A stretch of 64,000 nucleotides of DNA from Loktanella gaetbuli (GTDB lineage Bacteria; Pseudomonadota; Alphaproteobacteria; Rhodobacterales; Rhodobacteraceae). The stretch's first letter is position 1. Each line of letters opens with the position of its first letter. Under the pieces are notes generated by a model. The model did not search any database and was not told the DNA's origin. It was given only the letters and a program-made list of their open reading frames with translations. Location: contig NZ_JAJATZ010000004.1 of NCBI RefSeq assembly GCF_020531945.1, forward strand, positions 248,001-312,000, written 5' to 3'. The translations under genes and the position numbers were made by a program. Shown one piece after another: positions 43,713-50,704 of this stretch.

Positions 43713-46406
43713 CTAGCCCGTGGGTAGTTGCAGCGCGTAGGTGCGCCCGCGCTTGACGAAATTCAGCGCGGAATCGCCGATGGCGGTCACGCGACCACCG
43801 TCGAGGGCGCTGCCGACCTCGACCTTGACATAGCGGCCGTTGCCCAGACGGACCAAGGCACGGCGCGCATTGGGGCGTCCATAGACACCGACCAGGTTCA
43901 TGTCGCGCAGGCGGATCGCGTTTTCCTGAGTCGCGGCACGGGCGACGCCACCCGGCACCGGGCCTGTCGGGGCCACGACAGCGGGGGCTGCGACCTGCGG
44001 TGTGGTTGCCGGACGCTGCACGACGGCAGCGGTCTGGCGTTGCACGGGCGCTGCCGTGGCACGGGCAACCACCTGGTCAAAGTTGCGCGGGCGTGTCGCC
44101 GGACGCGGCGCGATTCCCACGGCCCGGGCCGTGCGGTTGCTGAACGCCGACTGCGGTGCGGCAGAGGCAATGGCCGCTGCAATCGCGTTGATGTCGGGTG
44201 TTGGGTCAGGTTCGGGTGCTGCGGGGGCCAGCCCCTCGGGGCGCAGCGCGGGGCGTGCATCGGCGACACGCGGATCGATCGGGACCGCAACGACCGGCGA
44301 CCGGCTGGCAAAACTGGCGGGCCGCAAGGTGGGTCGCAGGTCCGGTGCGCCCGTGATGACGGTCGGCGTTGCGGCGTCGGTTTCCGTAACCTCGGGCGTG
44401 GCGGGGTCTGATGTGTCGGCTTCATCTGACTGTGCGGGGGCGACATCGCCCGGCCGCACGACGGGCCGCAGGTCAGGGACCGCCGCGATCTGCGGGTCCT
44501 GCGTCAGGACGGGTGCAAGGTCAGCCGGGCGTGCGCGCGGCTGGACCGGTGGCGTGCCCGCAATCAGCCGCACCGTTTCCGGCGCATCCGGATCGGTTGT
44601 AACGGTTGTGCTGGTCGGGGTCTGCGTCGGTGTGCCCGGGCGGACCTGTGGGCGGATGTCTGGCGCACCCGCATAGACGATGGCACCGCTGGGTACGATT
44701 GTTCCTGTCGGGGTCGCGAGGATGCGCCCGCGCAGATCGCGTGCAAAGACCACATCGGCGGCTGGGGGATCGATCTGGGCCGCGATCACAGAATCCGGGG
44801 CGGTCTGTGTCGGATCGGGCATTGCTGGGGCCGAATTCCACGACATGCCGGTCAGCGCCACCGGGACCGGGCGCTGGGCTTCTTCGATCGTGGTGCGTGG
44901 CGTGACGGGCAGGCGTGGCGCGCGCTGATAGACGCCTGTCGCGGCATAGATCCGGTCAGCCTCTGCCGGGGTCAACACACCGGATGTCGGTGCCCGCACA
45001 ACCGGCAGCGCAGGTGTCGCCAGCAATTCGGGTGTAGGCGCATCGGTCAGTGCCGATGGTGCGGGGATTGCATCGGGTGTGGCTGGCTGGAGCGCTGGCG
45101 CTACGGCCGCAATGTCAGTTTCGTCAGATGTTTCTTGTGCGGTTGCAGGGGCCGCTGCGACCTCTTCCTGGTCGCCCCAGAGCCATGCGATCCCTTCGTC
45201 GGGCAGGGTCGAGGCCCAGAACCCCATGATCAGAAGCACGACCAGCAGCACCGCCGTGAGGATCAGGCCCAGAAAACGCGGCTTGCCACTGCGCGCAGGC
45301 GCGAGACCTGCCAGTGCATCGGGGGTTTCCTGCGCGGGTTTAGTGGTCGGTTGCGGCGCCTGGGGCGCGCGGGGGGCGGCGACCATTGCGGGAACTGCGT
45401 CAGGTGCCGACGGGGCCTCTGCCCGCAGGGCGGTTGGCGATGCAGCCTTGCCCTTGCCTGCGATGGGGGGTGGCGGTTCCTTGCGCCGGGTGAACAATGG
45501 TTCTTCGGGGGCACCTGCGACGGGGGTTGCGCGGGTTGCGGTGAGGGCCGGTTTCTGGACCTGTTTCGGTTCAGTCCTGTCGGTCTGTTCCGACGGCGCC
45601 GGGCTGACAGGCATGGCAGGGCCTGCGGCGCGCGCGGGATCATGTGCGGTCGCGGGTGTGGTGTCGCCGGGGGCCGCCCCGCCCGGCATCGCAGCGGCTG
45701 CCATGGCGCCGGACACGGGTCTGCTGCGCGCGGTGAACAGCGGCGGATCGTCGGATGGGGTTTCCGGCGCAGGGGCGTCCGTCGTGTCGGCAGCGTCTGG
45801 CGTGTCTGCAGCGGGATCCTGCGGCGGGTCGGGCAATACCGTGTCCGTCGCGGCCTCTTTGCCGGGCATCTTTGCTGTCAGATCCGCGATACCGGTTTCC
45901 TCGACCGGTTGGCTTGATCGTTCGGCCAAGGTCCCGCTGGCCGATTGGGTCGGGCCGAAAAAGACCTCTGACACAAAGGTGCCGGGCGGGGGCACGGCCA
46001 CAAAGCAGACCGGGTTGAAATCATGATCCAGCGCAAAGGCTTCGGCCTCGGCCAGTGTTTCGCGGGCGACGGCCGCGATATGGGTCATCCCGCCGGACCG
46101 GTCGAAATCGATCGACAGGTCGTCGACCGCATAAGGCGTCGCACCGTCAAGCGCTTGCCGGACATCCGCGACGCTGGTCTGCGCGCCCTCGAGCGACATG
46201 AACCTGATCTGATCCTCGGGGATCACCAGCTTTGTGGTCAGCCCTTCGGGTTCCAGGGTCAGCCCGTCGGCCCGCAGCTTGGCCAAGGCACCAGGCAGGT
46301 CATCGGTCTCAAGCGGGACATTGCCAACGCGGTTCCAGCCTTCTGGCACGCGGTGCAGCAGGCGGATACCATCGGATGAAAGAAGCAAAGCAAAACGAGG
46401 CGTCAT
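43713..46406 (-). CDS. Single-pass composite protein: PilM/GspL-like N-domain, disordered linker, PilP/GspC-like C-domain
   Basis: An 897-residue protein. Residues 1-155 resemble the cytoplasmic actin-like start of PilM/GspL proteins (LVIPEDQIRFMSLEG and DGATPYAVDDLSIDFDR are typical). A Pro/Ala/Thr-rich stretch follows, then one membrane helix near residues 376-397 (FLGLILTAVLLVVLLIMGFWA). A long periplasmic Pro/Arg/Thr-rich linker contains recurring DLRPxxRP motifs. The last about 60 residues (VGVYGRPNARRALVRLGNGR, then VGSALDGGRVTAIG) match the PilP/GspC homology-region fold. No other pilus or type II secretion gene is present. The start ATG lies three bases from the divergent SIMPL gene's nominal start. 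Confidence 0.7.
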   Translation of the reverse strand: MTPRFALLLSSDGIRLLHRVPEGWNRVGNVPLETDDLPGALAKLRADGLTLEPEGLTTKLVIPEDQIRFMSLEGAQTSVADVRQALDGATPYAVDDLSIDFDRSGGMTHIAAVARETLAEAEAFALDHDFNPVCFVAVPPPGTFVSEVFFGPTQSASGTLAERSSQPVEETGIADLTAKMPGKEAATDTVLPDPPQDPAADTPDAADTTDAPAPETPSDDPPLFTARSRPVSGAMAAAAMPGGAAPGDTTPATAHDPARAAGPAMPVSPAPSEQTDRTEPKQVQKPALTATRATPVAGAPEEPLFTRRKEPPPPIAGKGKAASPTALRAEAPSAPDAVPAMVAAPRAPQAPQPTTKPAQETPDALAGLAPARSGKPRFLGLILTAVLLVVLLIMGFWASTLPDEGIAWLWGDQEEVAAAPATAQETSDETDIAAVAPALQPATPDAIPAPSALTDAPTPELLATPALPVVRAPTSGVLTPAEADRIYAATGVYQRAPRLPVTPRTTIEEAQRPVPVALTGMSWNSAPAMPDPTQTAPDSVIAAQIDPPAADVVFARDLRGRILATPTGTIVPSGAIVYAGAPDIRPQVRPGTPTQTPTSTTVTTDPDAPETVRLIAGTPPVQPRARPADLAPVLTQDPQIAAVPDLRPVVRPGDVAPAQSDEADTSDPATPEVTETDAATPTVITGAPDLRPTLRPASFASRSPVVAVPIDPRVADARPALRPEGLAPAAPEPDPTPDINAIAAAIASAAPQSAFSNRTARAVGIAPRPATRPRNFDQVVARATAAPVQRQTAAVVQRPATTPQVAAPAVVAPTGPVPGGVARAATQENAIRLRDMNLVGVYGRPNARRALVRLGNGRYVKVEVGSALDGGRVTAIGDSALNFVKRGRTYALQLPTG

Positions 46407-46409
46407 AAG

Positions 46410-47186
46410 ATGGTCCTAGCAGCCTGTCATTCATCGGAAAACGACAAATCTCATTCACAGTCATGGTATAGCAAGTTATCGCCGGGTCCAAGATGGCTGG
46501 TTTTCTGCGCAGCATTGTCGACCGGTATCCTGGCGGGTCCGGCATTCGCACAGGCGGCGCGCGTCACCATGCAGGGCACCGGCGAGGTCAGTGCCACACC
46601 CGATCTGGCGCGGGTCAGCCTGGGGGTGTCGCATCAGGCCCCGACGGCGGCGGCGGCGCTGGCGCAGATGTCGACGGATATGACGGCGGTTCTGGCCAGC
46701 CTGTCCGATGCCGGGATCACCGGCGCGGATGTGCAGACCAGCGCATTGCGGCTGGACGTGATCCAGGACTATGACCGGGACAACAATGTTTCGCGCGTCA
46801 CCGGCTATCGCGCCAGCACGGATGTCAGCGTGACCGTCACCGCGCTTGACCGTCTGGGAGAAGTTCTGGACGCGGTGGTCCAGAGTGGGGCAAACCAGAT
46901 GAACGGTCTGACCTTCGACGTGTCGAACCGTCAGACGCTGCTGGATGAAGCCCGCCGCGCGGCGGTGGCAGATGCCATGCGCAAGGCCGCCCTGTACACC
47001 GATGCCGCCGATGTCGCACTTGGAAGGCTGACTAGCTTGAGTGAGGCCGGTATGAACGCGGCCCCCGCGCCGATGATGCGCATGGCGATGGAAGACGCGA
47101 TGTCTGTGCCGATTGCCGAGGGCGAGGTCACGATCAGTGCCAGTGTCACGATGACATGGGGCGAGGACATGCAGGACGACCGCTAG
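46410..47186 (+). CDS. SIMPL (DUF541) domain periplasmic protein
   Basis: A 258-residue precursor. A signal-type helix (WLVFCAALSTGILAGPAFAQA) lies at residues about 29-49. The SIMPL domain follows (VTMQGTGEVSATPDLARVSLGV, YRASTDVSVTV, FDVSNRQTLLDEARRAAVADAM), the pattern of the oxidative-stress-associated BP26/YggE family. The nominal ATG has GAGG eight bases upstream but leaves an unusually long 28-residue leader and sits inside the divergent gene's start region. No better start codon is visible, so the N-terminus is uncertain. A hairpin spans its stop. Confidence 0.82.
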   Translation: MVLAACHSSENDKSHSQSWYSKLSPGPRWLVFCAALSTGILAGPAFAQAARVTMQGTGEVSATPDLARVSLGVSHQAPTAAAALAQMSTDMTAVLASLSDAGITGADVQTSALRLDVIQDYDRDNNVSRVTGYRASTDVSVTVTALDRLGEVLDAVVQSGANQMNGLTFDVSNRQTLLDEARRAAVADAMRKAALYTDAADVALGRLTSLSEAGMNAAPAPMMRMAMEDAMSVPIAEGEVTISASVTMTWGEDMQDDR

Positions 47187-47199
47187 GGCCGTCCTGCAT
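47169..47199. terminator. Hairpin spanning the SIMPL stop codon, convergent with metY
   Basis: ATGCAGGACG and CGTCCTGCAT form a perfect 10-bp stem with an 11-base loop that contains the TAG stop. The gap to the convergent metY stop is only 19 bases, so this element probably serves both genes. Confidence 0.6.
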
Positions 47200-47205
47200 C
47201 GGTGG

Positions 47206-48507
47206 TCAGGCCGTGGCCTTGGACAGGGCCTGATCCAGATCCGCGATCAGGTCGTCCGCGTCCTCGATCCCGATGCTGACGCGCACGATTTCGGGGGCGG
47301 CACCCGCCGCGCGCTGCTGGTTTTCCTGCAACTGGCGGTGCGTGGTGCTGGCCGGATGGATGATCAGGCTGCGCGTATCGCCAAGGTTGGCCACGTGGCT
47401 GAAGATCTCGAGGCTGTCGATCAGCTTGATGCAGGCCTCGTATCCGCCCTTGACCGCGAATGTGAACAGGCCACCCGCGCCCTTGGGGCAGACCTGCGCG
47501 ACCCGGTCGAAGTACTTGGAACTCTTGAGGCCAGCATAGGTGACGTAATCTACGCGGGGGTCGTCCTCGAGCCACTTTGCGATCTTTTCGGCGTTCTGGA
47601 CGTGGCGGTCCATGCGCAGCGACAGCGTCTCGATCCCCATCAACGTGTAATGCGCCGCCTGCGGGTTCATCGTCATGCCCAGGTCGCGCAGACCGATGGC
47701 GATCCCGTGGAATGTAAAGGCCATGGGTCCGAAGGTTTCCGCGAATTTCAGGCCGTGATAGGCGGGTTCGGGTTCGGACAGGGACGGGAACTTGCCCGAT
47801 GCGGCCCAGTCGAATTTACCCGAATCCACGACGCAACCGCCGGTGACGGTGCCGTTGCCGGTCAGGTATTTCGTGGTGGAATGGACGACCAGCGTCGCAC
47901 CATGCTCGATCGGGCGACACAGGTAAGGGGTCGCCGTCGTGTTGTCGATGATCAGGGGAATGCCGGCGTCATCGGCGATATCGGCTACGGCGCGCACGTC
48001 CATGATATAGCCGCCGGGGTTGGCGATCGCCTCTCCGAAAATGGCCTGGGTGTTGTCGTCGATGGCGGCCTTGATCGCGTCGAGGTCATCGAAATCGACG
48101 AATGTCGCGGACCAGCCGAACCGTTTGATCGTCTGGGTGAACTGCGTGACCGTGCCGCCGTACAGGCGGGTGGAGGCCACGATGTTCTTGCCCGGTGCCA
48201 TCAGCGGAAACAGTGCCATCAGTTGCGCTGCGTGACCTGACGCGCAGCAGACGCCGCCGATGCCGCCCTCGAGCGTGGCGATCCGTTCCTGAAGTGCTGC
48301 AACCGTGGGGTTGGTCAGCCGCGAGTAGATATAGCCGACCTCCTGGAGGTTGAAGAGCGCTGCTGCGTGATCCGCATCGCGGAACACGTAGGCGGTTGTC
48401 TGATAAATCGGGACCTGCCGCGCGCCGGTAGCGGGGTCAGGGCGCGCGCCTGCGTGGATTTGCAGCGTGTCAAAGCCGTAGCTGGGGCCGTTGGGGTCTG
48501 TGGACAT
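47206..48507 (-). CDS. metY: O-acetylhomoserine sulfhydrylase
   Basis: A PLP enzyme that makes homocysteine from O-acetylhomoserine and sulfide (or a thiol). The 433 residues are of MetY length, longer than cystathionine gamma-synthase. PLP-Lys213 lies in HSTTKYLTGNG, the Asp contacting PLP in IIDNTTATPY, and the Cys/Met family segments in YIYSRLTNPT and ASGHAAQLMAL. GGAGGAAA precedes the start. The annotation O-acetylhomoserine aminocarboxypropyltransferase is equivalent. I looked for a SAM-type riboswitch in the 83-base leader and saw none. Confidence 0.95.
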   Translation of the reverse strand: MSTDPNGPSYGFDTLQIHAGARPDPATGARQVPIYQTTAYVFRDADHAAALFNLQEVGYIYSRLTNPTVAALQERIATLEGGIGGVCCASGHAAQLMALFPLMAPGKNIVASTRLYGGTVTQFTQTIKRFGWSATFVDFDDLDAIKAAIDDNTQAIFGEAIANPGGYIMDVRAVADIADDAGIPLIIDNTTATPYLCRPIEHGATLVVHSTTKYLTGNGTVTGGCVVDSGKFDWAASGKFPSLSEPEPAYHGLKFAETFGPMAFTFHGIAIGLRDLGMTMNPQAAHYTLMGIETLSLRMDRHVQNAEKIAKWLEDDPRVDYVTYAGLKSSKYFDRVAQVCPKGAGGLFTFAVKGGYEACIKLIDSLEIFSHVANLGDTRSLIIHPASTTHRQLQENQQRAAGAAPEIVRVSIGIEDADDLIADLDQALSKATA

Positions 48508-48590
48508 GGGGTTTCCTCCGGGCTTATGGTTGGCGGCACGCTAGCGCCACGCCAGCATCAATTCAACGTCCCATCCAAAAAGGTCCTGCC

Positions 48591-49004
48591 ATGCCCGTTC
48601 CGTTTCATTTCGCCTATCACGTCACGGATCTGGATGCTGCGCGGGCGTTCTATGGTGGTGTGCTGGGTGCTGCAGAGGGGCGGTCGACGCAGACCTGGGT
48701 CGACTTTGATTTCTACGGTCATCAGTTGAGCCTGCATCTGGGCGAGCCATTTGCGAATGCGCCAACGGGAAAGGTGGGCGATCACATGGTGCCGATGCCG
48801 CATTTCGGTGTCGTGCTGCCGCTGGATGAATGGACGGCGCTGGCCGGACGGCTGGAAGAGGAACAGACCGATTTCATCCTTGCGCCATCCGTGCGGTTCA
48901 AGGGCGAGCCGGGCGAGCAATGGACGATGTTTTTCCGCGATCCGTCCGGAAACCCGATTGAAATCAAGGGCTACGCCGCCACGAGCGGGATTTTCGCCAC
49001 CTAA
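48591..49004 (+). CDS. VOC (glyoxalase/dioxygenase) family protein
   Basis: A 137-residue vicinal-oxygen-chelate protein. The beta-alpha-beta-beta-beta start reads FHFAYHVTDLDAARAFYGGVLG. The paired module ends FFRDPSGNPIEIKGY. Metal ligands of the family (His in the first strand, His/Glu later) are plausible at His8 and Glu near residue 127. The compact length suggests a dimer; the reaction is unknown. It is divergent from metY and convergent with the glycosyltransferase gene. Confidence 0.85.
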   Translation: MPVPFHFAYHVTDLDAARAFYGGVLGAAEGRSTQTWVDFDFYGHQLSLHLGEPFANAPTGKVGDHMVPMPHFGVVLPLDEWTALAGRLEEEQTDFILAPSVRFKGEPGEQWTMFFRDPSGNPIEIKGYAATSGIFAT

Positions 49005-49010
49005 GGCAGG

Positions 49011-49084
49011 CTGATTTTTCTGCGAAAAATCAGGGGTCACGCGGGGTGTTGCCGGGCGCGGTCCGATTTTTCGCGAAAAATCGG
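49011..49084. repeat. Second paired A/T-core palindrome, convergent junction
   Basis: CTGATTTTTC-TGC-GAAAAATCAG (49011-49033) is followed after 29 bases by a perfect 22-bp palindrome (49063-49084) identical to the one ending at 41704. The second element ends exactly at the stop codon of the minus-strand gene. The layout and spacer length copy the pair at 41.6 kb although the spacer sequences differ. Confidence 0.85.
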
Positions 49085-50074
49085 CTACCGGATCCAGAAG
49101 CCTGCGGATTTGATCCGGTTGCGCAGCTGTTGTTCGCGGCGCGGCAGATCGTCTTGGTCGAACATCTCGCGGACCTTTTGGCCGCGAGACTGATAGATCA
49201 TCCGCTTGAACGCTTCGTGCTTCTTGAGGTGTTTCTTGATCCTGTTGGGCGCGCTGACCTCTTCGAGGACGGCAATCGCCTTGTCGCTCTCGCGGGCATA
49301 CATCAGCGGCATCAACCGCCAATGGCAGGTGATGTCTCCGTCCAGACCGTCAAGCTCGGGTCCTGGCCTGCCACCGCCAAGGCTGTGGACCACCAGCGGC
49401 AGCGCCACCTGATCAAGCCATGGGTCCAGCGGCTGGATCACCAGCTCTGGCGGGCGGTCATCGCGGATCGCAAGGGACATATCCAAAAACCGTGCCAGAA
49501 ATGCCTGCGGATCGGACCCCAGAAACCAGCCTGCGTTGAAATACAGGTAGCGCTGCCAGTATTCGTCCGGGTGATCGGTATCGAGACTGCTTTCGAAATC
49601 CAGCCCGAACTTGTCGTAGAGCGATTTCCAGATCGCGGTGTAGCCCGGCCAGTAAAGCTCTTCCTGCGGCCAAGTCCCCTCGCGCCGCATCGAGGCCGTA
49701 GGCCGGGTGAAATCGATCGGCATGGCCCCGATGTCGTCGAGGATCAGCGTATCACTGTCGAAAAAGATGAACGGCTCACCGGGGGGGAGGGTCGCCAGTC
49801 CTTCGATCTTGTTGCCGTATGGGTAGGCGGCGCCAAAGTGGTTGCCGTGGAACGGGACGATCTCGGCCCCCAGTTCGATCAGTGCCTCTGCGATGTCGGG
49901 TTCGATGCGCGGATCATCCGGCCACAGCGGGCCGGGCTGCGGTTCGGCCACGATGACGCGCCCGGCAAAGGACGGCGCGCGCGCCCGCAACGAGGCAACG
50001 AACAAGAGCGCCTCGTATTGCAGGCGACCGCGCTGTCCGACGATCATGATGTTGAATGGCTGCCGGGTGGTCAT
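49085..50074 (-). CDS. Putative glycosyltransferase (DxD-containing)
   Basis: A 329-residue cytoplasmic protein. It opens with a beta-strand/loop (FNIMIVGQRGRLQYEALLFVASLR) and carries FIFFDSDTLIL with the metal/UDP-sugar DxD at Asp106-Asp108. This is typical of GT-A glycosyltransferases (GT8-like layout). WFLGSDPQAFLARF and LDPWLDQVALPL later fit the acceptor half. The C-terminal 60 residues are strongly basic. It lies just downstream of the YjbH/YjbF pair on the same strand, which supports a surface-polysaccharide role (inference). Confidence 0.65.
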   Translation of the reverse strand: MTTRQPFNIMIVGQRGRLQYEALLFVASLRARAPSFAGRVIVAEPQPGPLWPDDPRIEPDIAEALIELGAEIVPFHGNHFGAAYPYGNKIEGLATLPPGEPFIFFDSDTLILDDIGAMPIDFTRPTASMRREGTWPQEELYWPGYTAIWKSLYDKFGLDFESSLDTDHPDEYWQRYLYFNAGWFLGSDPQAFLARFLDMSLAIRDDRPPELVIQPLDPWLDQVALPLVVHSLGGGRPGPELDGLDGDITCHWRLMPLMYARESDKAIAVLEEVSAPNRIKKHLKKHEAFKRMIYQSRGQKVREMFDQDDLPRREQQLRNRIKSAGFWIR

Positions 50075-50110
50075 GCCATCACCCCGTGTTTTGCGCGCGC
50101 CGGTTCATGG

Positions 50111-50704
50111 TCAGTTCCGGATTGTTTCGGTGATGATCGGTCCGACGGCTGCGCTAATGAACTGCTGCGATTGGACGACTCGGCCGCCCGCCGTCCAGTA
50201 GATGTTGGGCATCTGCTGGTCGTTGCCTGTGCAGGTTTCGGTCCACATCTGCGCAACATAGGTCGTGCCATAGAGCGTCAGCGCCTGATCCGCGGGGCCT
50301 GACATGGTGCAGCGCTGTGCGCGCAACACGGTCTGGTTTTCGGCGTTCTGATAGCTGAACCTGCGGTCATAGACGCGCGGCCCACCCGCCAGTGCCGCGA
50401 CCGTGCCGTCGATGTCGCTGTGCATCAGGTCGGTGCCCATGCCGCGCGTTGCCGTCACCACGCCGTTGATCATCGACAGGGTGATCGCATCCGGCGTCGC
50501 CCAGGTCGTCACCGGACCGTTTGCCGCGGCCGGGACGATCGTTGCGGCGTAGGGTTTTTGCGGCAACTCGATCAGGACCATCGGTGTCGTGACCGACGCG
50601 ATGAACGCGGGCGTGACCCGCGCGCGCAGGTCGAAATAGGGGGCCGGTGCACAGGCGGTCAGACCGCAGGTGGCAAGGGCGAGGATTTGGATCATCTTGG
50701 TCAT
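50111..50704 (-). CDS. YjbF/GfcB-type lipoprotein
   Basis: A 197-residue lipoprotein precursor. The signal is MTKMIQILALATCGLTACAP with lipobox LTAC. The mature protein is beta-rich, with VTPMVLIELPQKPYAATIV, RRFSYQNAENQTVLRAQRC and TYVAQMWTETC, as in the YjbF/GfcB group 4 capsule family. Two further Cys may pair. Its ATG overlaps the stop of the large YjbH-type gene (ATGA), so the two envelope proteins are produced together. It is thought to act in polysaccharide export; the exact function in the family is unsettled. Confidence 0.8.
   Translation of the reverse strand: MTKMIQILALATCGLTACAPAPYFDLRARVTPAFIASVTTPMVLIELPQKPYAATIVPAAANGPVTTWATPDAITLSMINGVVTATRGMGTDLMHSDIDGTVAALAGGPRVYDRRFSYQNAENQTVLRAQRCTMSGPADQALTLYGTTYVAQMWTETCTGNDQQMPNIYWTAGGRVVQSQQFISAAVGPIITETIRN

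Noticed and set aside
45079..46026. 315-codon plus-strand Gly/Ala/Ser-rich frame
   Set aside because: It is the complement of the Pro/Ala-rich linker of the composite protein, so the low-complexity pattern is automatic.
48508..48590. Possible SAM-type riboswitch before metY
   Set aside because: The 83-base leader lacks the conserved pseudoknot words of SAM-II and SAM/SAH riboswitches that I could check by eye.
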